A model generated the notes under the pieces. The model worked only from the letters and a program-made list of their open reading frames with translations. It was not told where the DNA came from and searched no databases. Positions 1 to 13,199 of a stretch of 64,000 nucleotides of DNA are shown here, piece after piece; the stretch's first letter is position 1; every line of letters starts with the position of its first letter. Position numbers and translations under genes: made by a program. Location of the stretch: NCBI GenBank assembly GCA_028023455.1, contig JAQFVV010012506.1:3278714-3342713 (forward strand). The letters are read 5' to 3'. The DNA is from Epiperipatus broadwayi (Eukaryota > Onychophora > Udeonychophora > Euonychophora > Peripatidae).

Positions 1-285
1 ATGATATTACATATGTAATAAAGATTTACAATCTTGATTGTGATAGAAAAAAAAATCTTTACATTAATTAAAAGAAAAATAATTATTACATAACAAGATA
101 CCTATGTCAAATTAGGTTTACATAAAATTTTTAAATGTGTTATTGAGAAAAATCTATGGAAACACATGATAGTATGATTGAAATATATTGGAGGAGGAGT
201 TGAAGTTGCTAGATTGAGATATAGTCCCAATAAAAATTAGGCTCATTTGGTGAAAGTACTATAGTTTTCATAGCTAAGAGCTATT
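1..285 (+). repeat. Direct repeat, copy 1 (about 280 bp)
   Basis: This segment recurs at 966-1245 in the same orientation. Both copies open with ATGATATTACATATGTAATA. They share blocks such as TTATTACATAACAAGATAC and GTTTACATAAA, and a closing block around TATAGTTTTCAT. Identity is moderate, with small indels, so the duplication is old. The first copy starts at base 1 of the window and may extend further left. No open frame or retroelement motif is visible, so the family is unknown. Confidence 0.75.
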
Positions 286-334
286 GTTCATTTGTTATAT
301 AAGTTCCATGTGAAAAAAAAAGAAAAAGTACTAG

Positions 335-520
335 TCAGCATGAATTGCATTTTGGGAAAATAAAAAAATACCAGTTCAGCATGCATTGCATGCTGGGACA
401 ATAAAAACAATAGTATTCATGAATTGCATTTTGGAAAAACAAAAAAATACTAGTCAGCATGAACTCCATTCTGGGAAAATGAGAAAATACCATTTCAGCA
501 TGTATTGCATTCTTTGAATT
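335..520. repeat. Minisatellite, about 39-bp unit, five diverged copies
   Basis: Units begin near 335, 373, 414, 452 and 491. Each has a core like CAGCATGAATTGCATTTTGG followed by an A-rich linker and TACCAGT or TACTAGT. Alternate units resemble each other more closely, so a two-unit (about 78 bp) higher-order period is possible. The array lies inside the segment bounded by the two 280-bp direct repeats. Confidence 0.75.
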
Positions 521-779
521 AAAATTAATTTGCCTTGAGCTTGATTGGTCTGGTTAGATAGCCTTCTGTGGTATTGAACTATTGTAATGAGTATCTGGAA
601 CATAGTTTTTCATGCAGCTAGTTGTATTATAAAACAGATGAAATGCCACAAAGATTGTTAGTCATGCCTACTGTGGTTGTGGCCACTTCTAGTTAGACTG
701 CTCTCTAATGAGTGACCAAGTTGCTGCAAAATTATGGGAAGGGGGTCTATGCTGTTATCCAATCATTTTATCTGGCTAA

Positions 780-781
780 TA

Positions 782-880
<99 letters not shown>

Positions 881-881
881 G
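780..881. repeat. (TTA)n microsatellite, about 100 bp
   Basis: An uninterrupted TTA/ATT trinucleotide array. The open frame across it (712-903, plus) is a run of leucines created by the repeat and should not be read as a gene. Confidence 0.97.
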
Positions 882-965
882 TTTCAAAGATAAACTTTAT
901 TGAGACTTAAAAAAGGTTACATAAGTCACATATGAAAACATAAGATCTTAGTTATAAGTTGACCC

Positions 966-1245
966 ATGATATTACATATGTAATAAAGGTTTTCAGTAGG
1001 ATAGGAAAAGAAACATGATTTACAGCAATTGAAATAATAAAGATTATTACATAACAAGATACATGTGCGAAATTAAGTTTACATAAAGTTTTTCAATGTG
1101 ATATTAAGAAAAATACATGGATACACTTCATAGTAGGAGCGAAAACATTTATGTGGCCCAAGGATTTGATGTTTTTGTTAAATTGGTGTATGGTTATATA
1201 TAAAGTGGGTTTATTTGGTCGAGAGTATTATAGTTTTCATGGCTG
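966..1245 (+). repeat. Direct repeat, copy 2
   Basis: Second copy of the 1-285 repeat, same orientation. It ends just before a short (TTA)n run at 1246-1271, so both copies have a trinucleotide array downstream. Confidence 0.75.
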
Positions 1246-1479
1246 TTGTTGTTATTATTATTATTATTATTTGCTGTATACTTTATTATATTTTCTGTGT
1301 TTTCATTAAAGAAAATTAGAATTGCTACTACAAAAATTCTTTATAATATTTTTCCTTGGCAAACTTATTCTTTCTATTTATTCTAGTCATACCTTAAAAT
1401 TTCAAACCTAGTACCCTTATTTATAATTTATAAAATATTTTTAATAACTTGTTATGAATATATATACATATATTCATTA

Positions 1480-1500
1480 AACAACAACAACAACAACAAC

Positions 1501-1577
<77 letters not shown>
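1480..1577. repeat. Compound (AAC)n(AAT)n microsatellite
   Basis: Roughly seven AAC units run directly into more than twenty AAT units. Confidence 0.97.
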
Positions 1578-1579
<2 letters not shown>

Positions 1580-1639
1580 TGTATTTTTCCTATTTGAAGA
1601 CAGTTTAAAATGTCTAGGAAACGTAGTGTTATATTCATC

Positions 1640-2860
1640 AGTAATATTGGTAAGTTGTTTTTTAAAATCTAAATACGAATGACAATGTCATCTCTTTAAT
1701 ATTTTTTTTAAGTGAAGTATATGTGTTTAAATATATTTAAACATTTCTGCATGTACTAAAAAAATCGTTAAAACGAAGTAAACAAATATTTTGAACCAAC
1801 TTTAATAATAAATATATATATATTTGATAACAAACATTTCTTAAATAAAATGTAAAAGGATACCCATAGGAAACAGTCATATATAAAAAAATGTATATAA
1901 TAATAAAACTAATATAGTTTTAATATTAATAAAACAATTATTAAACTTACTCGTTTGATTAGCCGTCATTACTTTTCATGTTCTCACCAACTTATATAAC
2001 TTCTCCATTTCTATCGAATTTTAATTAAAAAATGGCATTGTTTTATTATTTTTGGATGTCTTTCTCACTAACTGTGTAGATGACGTTTATTGTCACTTGG
2101 GAAATATATAATTGTATTAGAAAGTTGTATCGCTTTAAAACTACAAATAAAATCTGCAATTTGTTTGATGAAGCTGGGTAATTCTGGTCAAATATCTTAA
2201 TTGATAAAAATCTCATAAAAAATACGTTTATGTATAAATAAATAGTGTTATATATGTTTACTTGAATATGTATATGTAATAAATAAACTACCAACATTAA
2301 ATAATATATGTATGTGTAGTTAATATATTTATAACGGATATATAAACAACATCCATTGCTTTAATATCATTAAAAATCAGAAACAATTTTTCATCATCAT
2401 TTTTACTATATTATTATAGTGTCTTCCATAAATGACTTACCACTTTTTTATACCTGAAATTTTACATTTTATTTTAATAGGTTGTCCATCTTCAATCTGT
2501 GGTTGCATCTTCACAAATCATGTATATAAAATTATTTACAACTAATTGGTTTCTCAAACGTATGATTAATTGGAATACCAACTGCGCCTAATAGTGATCT
2601 TTCATATTTTTACAAATATTTCATATAGATATAAACAAATACCTCAAGTTACTTATCTAATATTTTTATAAACAACTTCAATACATTCACACTTAAGCTG
2701 CATATTTAATTGTAATAACAACAACAATTAATTAGGTCTAGTCTTTTGGTATATACAATTTTTTGGCTTCTAGATTCATTTTTTAAGTTTTATTTTACAA
2801 ATATTATATTGTGGTTCAGAGTTGATATTCACTCTTGAAAATTAACGGACATTTTTTTCA
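1640..2860. other. AT-rich non-coding stretch, no gene seen
   Basis: Very AT-rich, with only short open frames of biased composition. No domain motif, splice-flanked exon or tRNA is evident on either strand. Confidence 0.6.
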
Positions 2861-2865
2861 GTTAG

Positions 2866-2930
2866 TATTAAATGTCTTTAGAAAAAATTAACTTTATTTA
2901 AATATTCCAATAATTACTGATAAGCTAAAA
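2866..2930 (-). repeat. SINE 3'-tail fragment
   Basis: The segment TTAAATGTCTTTAGAAAA plus AACTTTATTTAAATATTCC matches the reverse strand of the tRNA-derived SINE tail at 25515-25575 and, in part, 6925-6950. Only the tail is present; no A or B box is visible next to it. Confidence 0.65.
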
Positions 2931-3074
2931 TTAATAGCTGAGGTGAAACTTTAAGTTTATTATTAGTAAGCTTCTATTTTATGGACTTAGCGCTTTCGGA
3001 GCCTTTGCAGCTCCATAATCATAGTCCTTTTTTTAGGCTGTTGGCTCTATGCAGTATATACGCAACATTAGATG

Positions 3075-3140
3075 ATGGAAAAAATCCAATATACAAACAC
3101 AACTAAAATATCATCATCACAAACCTTCAGGAAGACATTT
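3075..3140 (+). repeat. SINE-family 3' tail (AGATGATGGAAA type)
   Basis: TTAGATGATGGAAAAAATCC, followed by a segment ending CATCACAAACCTTCAGGAAG. The same tail occurs in the SINEs at 7116-7410 (plus) and 25495-25760 (minus), and in minus orientation at 6850-6950. The sequence just upstream (2985-3070) has no recognisable tRNA-like head, so this may be a different family sharing the tail, or a truncated copy. Confidence 0.55.
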
Positions 3141-4144
3141 TTTCAGTTTCCATAACTAATGGAAAAGTTTTTCAAAAACTTTTGTATTTTAGTTTTTGTT
3201 TATTTGAATCTATGTTATGTTTTTTATCAATTTCACCAAAAAATAACTATACTCCAAAAACTTGAGCCTAGCCAAGCCACTATCGAAAGGTATTTTTAAG
3301 CCATATATATATATATATATACTCTAACTTAATAGCATTAGTTAAAGTTAATTCACCAGAATCATAGTGCAAAATTAATTAACTAACAATGCCTTAAGCT
3401 AGTTTATAAAATATGCAAATTATTGCAACGAGAAATGTAATTTATAAAAGTCAGATGTTCCATTTTTTTGACAAAGAGGCACAAATCTCCTTCCTGTTGA
3501 TTGAATTTAGGTCTTTTGCAATAATCCATGCCTTCTTGAACTTTCTCTTACAATCAGCCCTCTCTGTGAAAATGGTCTTAATAGTAGAAAAGAAAAATAT
3601 GCATCCTGCAGCAAGCCCTTGTCCCAGGAAAATTGACTTACACTGCTGTTTCTATTTGATATGATCAAATTACTTAAAATTAAATAAAAGGTACAACCAT
3701 GTGCATAACTCTGTGCAGATGTCTTTGTCATCATTTTTGAAGCCCATATGTATCAACATTTGCATCACAAAAATATAATTAAAATTATTTGAAACTCAGT
3801 CACTAATCAGCATTAGAAACTAAGTTCCAATATTTATATTTATATAATAGTTATATTTAAAAAGTTAAAAAAATATGAATGATTAGAAGACCATGTGATG
3901 ATTAATAATTAAAATCTACAGAATCATCTTTCTACCACTATGCTAATTTTCTTAATCCTAGTCTTGTTTATTAAAATTTAAATCAGATTAAAAATATTTT
4001 TAAAAACCATATATATATAAAATGAAAAACAAGTTTTATTATATAATTTATTTCTAGTAAAAATAATATTTTAATAATATTCATGAACTAACAAAACTAA
4101 TTAAAAAATTATGAAAATGAAATCATTCATTAAAAAATATTTTA
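3140..4144. other. AT-rich non-coding stretch with short (TA)n
   Basis: Contains a (TA)n run near 3302-3321. Overlapping open frames at 3413-3664 (plus) and 3507-3734 (minus) have no recognisable domain, and neither looks like an exon. I see no gene. Confidence 0.5.
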
Positions 4145-4760
4145 GTCCTATGTAATCTTAATTCATCATCACCATCATTGTCAATCATCATCAATCCACT
4201 GCAGGATGAAAGTCTTTCCAAGTTTAATCCATCTTCTCTGATCTTTAATCTCTTTTCTCCACATCACCCCTACACACTTTCTTATTTCATCCATCCATCA
4301 TACATGTAGTCACTTTCTGGGTCTTTTAAAATCTCTTGTAATTCCATTTAAGATATCAATTGTCTATCTATTATCATCTCTTTTAGCAATATGTCCAGTC
4401 CAACTCCATTTTAGTTTTTTAATTCTTTCAATGATTTCAATAACAAACACTTGTTCTCTTATCGATATATTGCATTTTCGATCTCTTCTTGTTACTCCTG
4501 ATATGCATCTCTCCATACTTCTTTGAGTGATCTGAAATCTCTGTATTGCTCTTCTATTAAGTGTTCAAGTCTCACATCCATAAGTAAGAACTGGTAAAAC
4601 ACATCTATTAAAAATCTTCATTTTCAAACACATAGGCATATTTCATTTTATTATCAAGTTATTTCTACCAAAAGCACTCCAACCAAATTTAATTCTATGA
4701 TAAATTTAATCCATTATGTTTCCATCTGTAGTAATAATCTGACCAAGATATTTGTAGTTA
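4145..4760 (-). pseudogene. RTE-like non-LTR retrotransposon, ORF2 C-terminus and 3' end (decayed)
   Basis: The minus strand encodes, with interruptions, the typical C-terminal part of a non-LTR retrotransposon ORF2. Visible pieces include IKKLKWSWTGHIAKRDDNR near 4370-4410 and MDEIRKCVGVMWRKEIKD near 4235-4295, then RRWIKLGKTFILQW close to the end. The W-W/T-GHI-A-R motif followed by a second W-rich block is common to RTE-like and some Jockey-superfamily ORF2 proteins. Stops and frameshifts make it non-functional. The 3' end, at the low-coordinate side, is an ATCATC-rich tail typical of this group. A second, less decayed copy starts at 63695. Clade assignment as RTE is inference. Confidence 0.8.
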
Positions 4761-4769
4761 ATATGTGAT

Positions 4770-6060
4770 CTTAATTAATAGTTAGTAATTCTTTTTTGCA
4801 GCCTTATTATTGATAATGATTTAATTAAATTACTGCAGTATTGGGTGTCCAATTTGGATTAAATTTTTCTAAATTGAAATTTACTCTGACATTTTGATAT
4901 TCATTATCATAAGCCCTATTGACAACTAATCATCCAATTATTATTTAATAAATATTAAGTTAAATGTTATAATTTAAAGTGCCCACAGTTTTCCATTCCA
5001 GTATCATTTACCATAAACTCAAGTAATCAGTAGTTATCAGATATATTTAATGCCTCGTCGCAGCTTTTAATTCTCACATCCTGAGATTACTTTCTGGTAT
5101 TTGCTTTTGTCTTATTATATGGTGTGAATTGGAAAATTAAATGATTTATTGCTATTATATGTGATATTATTTCTTATTAAAAATATAATTTTAATACTTT
5201 ATGTCCATATATGATTATATACGGGGAAGGTGGCAGTAGCTCAAAGATAGCTAAATATTACTTTTTATTCTATGTAACCTAAGTTCTCCAACAACTGATT
5301 ATCAACTTTTGAAGTTTAAGCTATGGAAAATTAATTGGCTGGACTGGTTAAAATTATTATGAGAGGTGAGTAATTTATTATTAATTCTAGTTTAACATTT
5401 TATGTATTTCTTTAAATATAATAAATTATTTGATTTTTACCACTTATCTCACAGTCCTTTAAATTTGCTAACCTCATGTATCGATTATTTTCATAGGTTT
5501 GTATTCTGATTAGCAATCGTAGATATGAAAGCACTTGGAGATTATAATTAAGATCGATAAATAAAAGCTTCTATTACTTGCTCATATATATACTTTTTTT
5601 TTTTTTCATTTTTGAGCTACTAAAACAAAAATAAGCTTTTTATCACCGTCATTTTTCTATATTTAAAGTTCCATTAACTATCACCAGTGGCTTTAATTTT
5701 AAAATAAAGGTAAGATTATTTTCACTGATAATAAGAGAGCGATATTCAAGAGATAATACAAAACATTTTAAATGTATGGATGATTAAAAAAAACTCATGT
5801 TTAATATAACTATATGAAATACATATATTTCTTATCATTTAAAGACTTTACAATTGCAAAACTTATTGAAACATAAATTTATATGCAATTTGATTTTCTC
5901 AGATGAAGTGACTTTTTTATTTTGTCATTTTTAAATCTATAATGTAATTAATGAATTACTAATTTTATTATTTAATAATTTCTTTTTGGCGAAGTATTAA
6001 ATAGATATATATTTTTCATTTTACAACCATGCTGGTTTATCATGAAATAAGTATATTGGT
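4770..6060. other. AT-rich non-coding stretch, no gene seen
   Basis: No domain-bearing frame, tRNA or clear repeat family was recognised. A T-rich run lies near 5592-5606. Confidence 0.5.
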
Positions 6061-6067
6061 TATATTT

Positions 6068-6165
6068 ATCTTTTCAACATGTGTGTGATCAAGTGTGTCA
6101 GCAGTATAAGATAGCATGGATAGTTGAGGGTCATGTGGAAGTCTGAGTTCAAACCCCTAAATATT
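6068..6165 (+). repeat. Dispersed repeat with tRNA B-box-like end
   Basis: This ~90-bp segment starts TATCTTTTCAACATGTGTGT and ends near GAGTTCAAACCCC. It matches 36037-36130 closely, and its inverse forms the left arm of the palindrome at 35731-35859. The closing GAGTTCAAAYCCC resembles a Pol III B box, so a tRNA-derived SINE is possible, but no convincing A box is visible. Confidence 0.65.
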
Positions 6166-6844
6166 AAATCTATTATTAAAAATAAGAAAGAAGTGTTACT
6201 AGAAGGCTTCTTAAAATAGTATTATATTATATAAAAAAATATAATATGTGATATATTTTAAATATTACAATCGTGATTATAACAATTTATTGATATGAAG
6301 TGAAATTTTAACATTGAACATATCTTTTATCTTTAACTATTTTGAATTTTAAGGTAGTTCCATATTTGTGAACATATTATGGTAGTGTTCAATGTTGCTA
6401 TTTGGTTATATAATTTTTTAATTCTAGTTCTGAGAATAATCCCAGAAAATAAGTATGATATTAATATTGTCAAATGGGCATTCTAATCAGTAAATATGGT
6501 GTTATTGTTTTTTAAACTCATTTAGTAAAACAGACATTCTGAGATATAAATATGGTGCTAGCACCAACTAATTTATATAAATCATATCACCACAACCAAA
6601 TCTTAAATAACCCAATAGAATATCAACAATCTATTATTAAGGTAACACTCATTTAAATGTTTTAAAAGGTGTTATTGTCACGATGTAAGATTTTATAGAA
6701 GATAATAAATGAAAGTATTAAAAGGTTTGGATGTGGTACTTATGATAACTAGTCAGCTATTGCTACTCCCAATTTATTATATCTAAAATATTGAGGAGGA
6801 GTTTGTTGGAAAGAATATAAAAATTAGTGATTATCAATCTATCT

Positions 6845-6955
6845 TCAAACATGTGTTTTCCTAAAGGTTTGTGATGATGTTGTTTTAGTAGTATTTTTAT
6901 ATTGGAGTATTTCTATCATCTAATTTGAATATTAAATGTCTTTAGAAAAAAATTT
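6845..6955 (-). repeat. SINE 3' tail, inverted relative to the SINE at 7116
   Basis: Read on the minus strand, it runs TTCTAAAGACATTTAATATT, AGATGATAGAAATA, then CATCACAAACCTTTAGGAAA. It is the same tail as at 7340-7410 but opposite in orientation, so the pair could fold into a hairpin in a transcript. The head of this copy is missing. Confidence 0.7.
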
Positions 6956-7115
6956 AAAGAAGTTGCTCACATGACAATGGCAAAAAATCCCATAAGCCAA
7001 CCTAGTGTATTAATACATAATGTATGGAAGTCATTAAACAACTTTGTTCTTAGAAAAAAATGAAAAAATCAGGAGAAATCTCATAGATAAGTATATGAAA
7101 TTTCTACTGACTGTT

Positions 7116-7410
7116 GCCTTTGGCCGGATGGCTCAGTGGGTTAGAGTGTTACCTTAAAATTCAATACTCAAGAATCTAAAAGTCCAGTTTGAATACCATG
7201 CTAGTACTATCACTGATCAGGCCAGCATTATCTAAAGAAGAGGGGAGAATAGTAGTACCTCTCAAAATGTTGTGCATATACTAACCTTTTTGATATGATT
7301 ACTAACAGTTAAATGTATTTCAAATATTTAAATAACATTACATTTTCTAAAGACATTTAATACTCAAATTAGATGATAGAAATAGTTGAATATAAAAATA
7401 CAACTATCTT
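7116..7410 (+). repeat. tRNA-derived SINE (full-length-like copy)
   Basis: The 5' head contains GGATGGCTCAGTGGGTTAGA (A-box-like, near 7125-7145) and a degraded B box CAGTTTGAATACC near 7185-7197. It continues with TGCTAGTACTATCACTG and a segment reading AAGAGGGGAGAATAGTAGTACC, and ends in the AGATGATAGAAATA tail. The copy at 25495-25760 (minus) aligns along the whole length and has a better B box (GGTTCGAATCCC). This is a non-coding, Pol III-type retroelement moved in trans by a LINE. The B-box decay suggests it is no longer transcribed. Confidence 0.85.
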
Positions 7411-10400
7411 CAAACAGTTATATTTTTTTGTTGGATGGAGTTTATTTAAAACTTCTAGGCAAATTTAATCTCAATATGTTTAATTTATTGCTTTTATTCA
7501 TTATCTACATCAGATCCTAGAAAATAATAACAAAAGATTTCTTTTACTACCTAAACGACTGTTGCTTTAATGTCATATTATTGAAATTGTATTGATTTAT
7601 GTAAACTTTGGCTGTAATCATGTGATTTTCTTATGATGATGAGTTAGCTGTTGGTATTTACAGTTTCTTATATTTAAAATATTGAAAAATAAATTAGTTG
7701 AAAGATTGTTAAAATGATTATTTATCAATTTGTTTTTTATCTGTTGAATGGAATTTATTTCAAACTTCCAGTTAAATTAATCCAAATCTGTTTTATTCAT
7801 TGCTTTCACTCATTGTTTATATAAGATCTTAGACCACAGTAATGGGAGAATCCTTTTATTACACATATGAGTATTGCCTTGACAATAGGTTGTTGACTAA
7901 TCTATTGATTTATTTTAGCTTTAGTTATGGTAATGTGAATTACATATAATAATCAATCACATGGTGACATTTATGATTTTATATATATATATAATGACAA
8001 ATAATATTTTAACATTGAATTAAGTCTATTTTAAAAAGTAATTGAACTGCCCTCTAGCTGCCATGTTCAATAAGATTTTACAGTAAGAAAATGAACCATT
8101 TCTTGCCGTATTTTAAAACTTTTTATTTAGAATTATTGATACAAATAACAAACATAGAACAAACTTAAATAAGCCTATATATTTTAACGTAAATTAATTT
8201 TAAAAAACTAATATTAAAGTTATAGTGTGTAGATATTTCATTCACTTGTATTGTTATTAAAAATAGACTATTTCACATGATATTATAATTTTTTTTAAAT
8301 ATGTAAAATCAAATAAAATAATTATAACAAACAAAAAAACTTTGAAATAGACACTACAATATTCAAAATACCAATATATAATAATAAATAAATGCTATAG
8401 TCAGCTTATGGCAAGTCCACCATCCTGAGTAGCATTTTACAATTAAATTTTTTTTTTTTTTAAATCTCATTAAAATCACGTAAGATTACCGTTTCTATGT
8501 GAATGACCATCTTTTCATGATTTTTAGATCATTATGAATATATATTTTAAATAATAACAGTTCTAAATATTCCCACTGTAAACAACTTCAATGTATCATG
8601 AACCTTTCTATACTAAAGTCATCTACAAAAAAACTGAAACTTACCTAAAATCAAACTTATAAACTTTTTTTTTGCAATTGCTTTCTATTTAGAATGTAGT
8701 TCTGCATAATTCTTTTAAAGCTAAATTTAAAAACATTAAAAAAATAAACTTGGATGTTGCTGAGCATTTTTTAATTTATCTTGGCCTTTGTGTGTGTGTG
8801 TGTGTGTTTAACTAATTGAAATAAAAGAACGTTTATGACTCCTTTTTATTAATATACAAATTAGAACATTTTAGAAATATTTTTTACCCTTATTGTTTAA
8901 AGCTTTTCTTGCTAAGTTTTTTGAACTGCAGCATAGACAAACAAAGTTAACTCTCTAAAATAATAGTTGTGTGTGTGTGTGTGTTTCTCCTGTTTATGCT
9001 ATCAGAATTAAAATTTTGTTTGAGATATAATCATCTAAATAAATATATATTTGGTTATTTTTTTAATTTCAAATCTTCATCTTAACTTTAACACTATACT
9101 CTAAAATTTGGTCACCTTTTTATTAATACTGCAGCTTTTATAGTTGGAAGACTTAAATTTCCAATCTTTGACAGTCTTAAAAATTATCAAAATAATAAAA
9201 TATGCAAACCTATTTTTAAGATCCACCTAGTATAGTGGAAACTGTTTATTATGTTTTTTCGAATGTTAGGTAAGTAGAATTCTCTTCAATAGTTTGTTTT
9301 TATTTTAATCCCCAAACACAATCACAGAATATTACAAGACTAATATCAATCCCAGTTGGACCTATGAGTAATAAATTCAAAAGCTAGTATTTTCTGTCTC
9401 TTAACTCAACGTCTCACTTCTGGTGCTAAATGAACGTCACATAATCTATTTTCCAACTAATCATTCTATTATGTTTTTTACTTCTATCTCTATGAGTATC
9501 AAATCTATTAAATATTGCATGTATTGAATACATTTATGTTATTAGAGAAAATAAAAATAGTTTTATTTTATATGCTCTTTTAAAGTCTGATTTTTAATGA
9601 AGATTATTTTTTAAAAGAACATTATTATTATTTTTTGTAAACTCAATCAAATATTTTAATACATTTTTATTCCCGTAAATTTCATACAGAATTTATCTGT
9701 ATGATATTTAAATTTATTATTTAATTGGTGATACGGTGAAATTACTATGTAATTCATAGATTATATTTTATTGACTTAAATACAAGAATCAGAAATGACA
9801 TATAATTTTATATTTTTGATTCTTTTTCACATGTATTAAGCCATTATTAGTTTTGCCATAAGTTATTTTTTAAGATATTTTCGACATCTCCTTTTCTTCT
9901 TCTTTATATGATATTTAAGATTATTTTAAATACCAATTAATCTTTTGCAAAAAAAATCATATCAACTTTTTTATAATTTGCTACTTGTGACACTATTCAA
10001 AAAATATTACACTCCTTTACAATGTTATTCTTAAGATTACTTCTTCGTCTAGATGCTCTTTGTATTATTTAATAGCGATGTAATTGTTATTCAAAAAACT
10101 AAAATAATTTTAGGTTTGATTTTAATATAGCTGAATCTATTTACATTGGTACAAAGAGCTTTCATTATGCATAAATGATTCAAAATAATTTTTATAATTA
10201 CAATATTTTTATAATCTTCATGTTCTATTAGGCAAAGGTAGGAAACACTTTAACAGAAATGGATAATCGTACAACCTGACAACAAACACAACTTGTCCAA
10301 CTCATTTGTATTGGAATAAATCTTTTATTGCAGTTTTCATAGTCCAAATTTCTTTTCACTGTTAGCAACAATAAATTAGAAAAGGCATAAAATCATAAAT

Positions 10401-12050
10401 CTTTATATATATAGAAGTTAGAAAAAATAATAAAAGTCACATAATATTTGCATAAATATAAATATATAACAACGTAATTATATATATATAATATTTTGAA
10501 AACCGAATCAAGGATGTCTGAAAAAAAAGTTGATATCGGTTTTACACGTTTTAACAACAAAATATTGACCTTCGCTACTTTAACATTGGCTATACTATTA
10601 GCTAGTCATAAATTAGTTGAGTTTTTCTTTCCATGATAATTGAATTATTGCATCTTTAATTATTAGTAATGTCAAGAACTATGGCAGCATTCATCAAAAA
10701 TTAGAGTATAAAAATTACTAAACTTACTGTAATCAGAAATTTTATGGTTATTAAATTCCTCCATTTTTTATTAAATTTTCTGCATAAAAATTAATATTAA
10801 TACACTCTTTTATGACCAACACAATATTTTATTAATTTTGCAATTATCTGACTGTTTCAACTGTTCTACCGTCTTTCTCAAAGATATCTTTATTTAAAAA
10901 CAATTTAAGAATTGTTTTATTAAATAGAAGATTACATTGCATTGCAGTGTGTAAGTAAAAAATATTGGAAATATTATTTTTTTAATATTAAATCTATAAT
11001 TACTAAAAATATCTGATATATACAATATGAAGAAGTTGCCTCAAATAAACAAACTACTTCAGAGATAAAAATTCACATCAAACCAATATCTTCCAAAAGA
11101 ATATATGATAACAATCACATGTACAACATTTGTAAATGAACTCCGAATTAAGATATTGATTTATAAAGAGAATTCTATGTTAAAGAAATAATGGGACTAT
11201 GAACATAATGACATTAGAATGAAAACCAAAAATGCTGTTATCTCTTTTAATTAATTTATTCTTTTTACTTTTATGAGTCATTGAAAAGATTTGCATTTTC
11301 TGATAGACTATAAAACTACATCAAACAGATTTCCATTTCTTAGCTGGAAAATATGATAAATAAAAAACATATTAAGCTATTCTTTTGTCTTAATCATTTT
11401 ATATGGATGCACCACAGATGCATATTATTGAACATTTTGAAGGATCAGATTTCTGCACACATTATTTTGCTATCATCTTTTCATCTTTTAAAATAATAAT
11501 ATTTCACTTCATACAAATAATACAATTTGCTATATGAAATAAAAGAATAATGTTGTAGATTTTCACAAGATAATCACAATTACTCAAATACTCATTACTG
11601 GATCACTGTGAGTTGTTTTTAATAAGTGAAAAATTATATTGTCAAATGATATGCATCAGAATATTTAGTGCTTTTTTATTAAAAATAATATTTTTCCAGG
11701 GATTATTTAAACATTATTTAATTTGATCCTACATAAAAAAAAACAATTCATGATGTAAATTAATTTGTAAGTTATACCATGTTAATAAAGAAAAATGTTT
11801 TTTCTGCTTTATTTTATTCCTTATAGTATAGATATAAAATTACTTTTGATAGCAGTTATCTTTATTTAGCTATTATATTATTTAATTATCACAACCATCT
11901 TAAATGCATTCTCATGCACACAAACATATATGTACACACAAATATATAATACTTTAAGAAAACTTCAATAGTATAAATCTTCATTTCGGGGTCAATGACT
12001 GATTTATTTACTATATAACAACATATTAATTGGATGAAAGTAGATATCTA
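7410..12050. other. Long AT-rich non-coding stretch, no gene seen
   Basis: About 4.6 kb without a recognisable coding domain, RNA gene or identified repeat family. It holds (GT)n microsatellites at 8788-8807 and 8969-8984 and many A/T homopolymers. It could be intron or intergenic DNA; the sequence alone does not say which. Confidence 0.5.
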
Positions 12051-12059
12051 ACTGATAAA

Positions 12060-13150
12060 TTGACCAATATTCCTTCCTTTCTTTTTTCAGAAATTTTGTT
12101 TGTCATATGATGATCGTTTATATCAATGTTATTTTAATGATTTGCAACTTGTTCAATGCTCTGTGTATTGATGCAGAGTAAAGACTGTTTTATTTTTAAT
12201 GGAAGGTTATGCTTTACAATTCTTATGATATGACTTTAACTTAAGTGATATGTATTTAGGGTTTTCATTTTAGCCATCTGTCATCTAAAGAATTTAGTTA
12301 AGGTTTCTCCAGGAGTGTTTCTATATTTTTCTTGGAGTAGTTGATACAGCAATGCTTCATGTCAATCCTTATTTTAAACATTTTTCATTAGCAATGCTTG
12401 GTATTCATGAAAAGTAGATGGTGTTTGAAATAATGACTCCTACTATGATAGTGCCTCACCTTGTAAATGACTGTAAGCCACTATCAATTTTTTTTGACAG
12501 GTTAGTATTGATTGAGAAATATAAATTCAAGCTTCTTAAATGCTCAATTGGAGCCTCATTTGTAAGCCTTTAAATATTTTAATTTTACAAATTGGTTAAT
12601 AGTAATTCATTTGAACATAGTTATTTTTACTACTTATTTCATTTGGTTTATCTATATCAGCTGTACTATTTTCTCATCAATTCCCCCCATATGTCTGTTG
12701 AGATAATTTTTTCCATATCATAGATTTGAGGTAAATTCTATGCTTCTTGGTAAATATTGTATGGATTGTTCATTGTACCTGGTTTGGCATCCAGACTAAC
12801 TATTTTTTTATGATGAGATCTGATTTTTCTATCATTAGATCACATTCATTTTTCGATGGTTTGATATTTTGGACCTCTTGTATTTGTTTTTCATTTAGTA
12901 TTTGTAATTTACAAGAGAATTCTTATTTTAAATTTTTCAGTTTTTGATTTATTGAACTGCTTGTGCTTTTTATTTGACTTTGTAAGTGATTTTAAAACTC
13001 AATTAGCCTCTCAACATTGTTTTGTTTTGAATGATTGGTTGATTCCAATACATTTATCATTATTTTCTAGTGTATTAATTCTTACTTTCAAAAGTAAATT
13101 TATTGCCTATAAAATAAAAGGAATAAATAGTAGTGCAAATATAAAATGAA
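12060..13150. other. Possible decayed coding remnant, unidentified
   Basis: Adjacent open frames occur on the plus strand (12747-12947, 12952-13149), rich in Phe, Ile and Ser. That composition is what the reverse complement of A-rich retroelement coding sequence gives. On the minus strand, broken stretches between about 12350 and 12560 look weakly protein-like. I recognise no catalytic motif and treat this as an unidentified relic next to the LINE that follows. Confidence 0.25.
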
Positions 13151-13199
13151 AACTTGAACAAATTGACTTGAATTATGAAGAGTATTCGGACAGTTTGAG

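Noticed and set aside
712-903. 63-residue frame with a long leucine run
   Set aside because: Produced by the (TTA)n microsatellite; no coding evidence outside the repeat.
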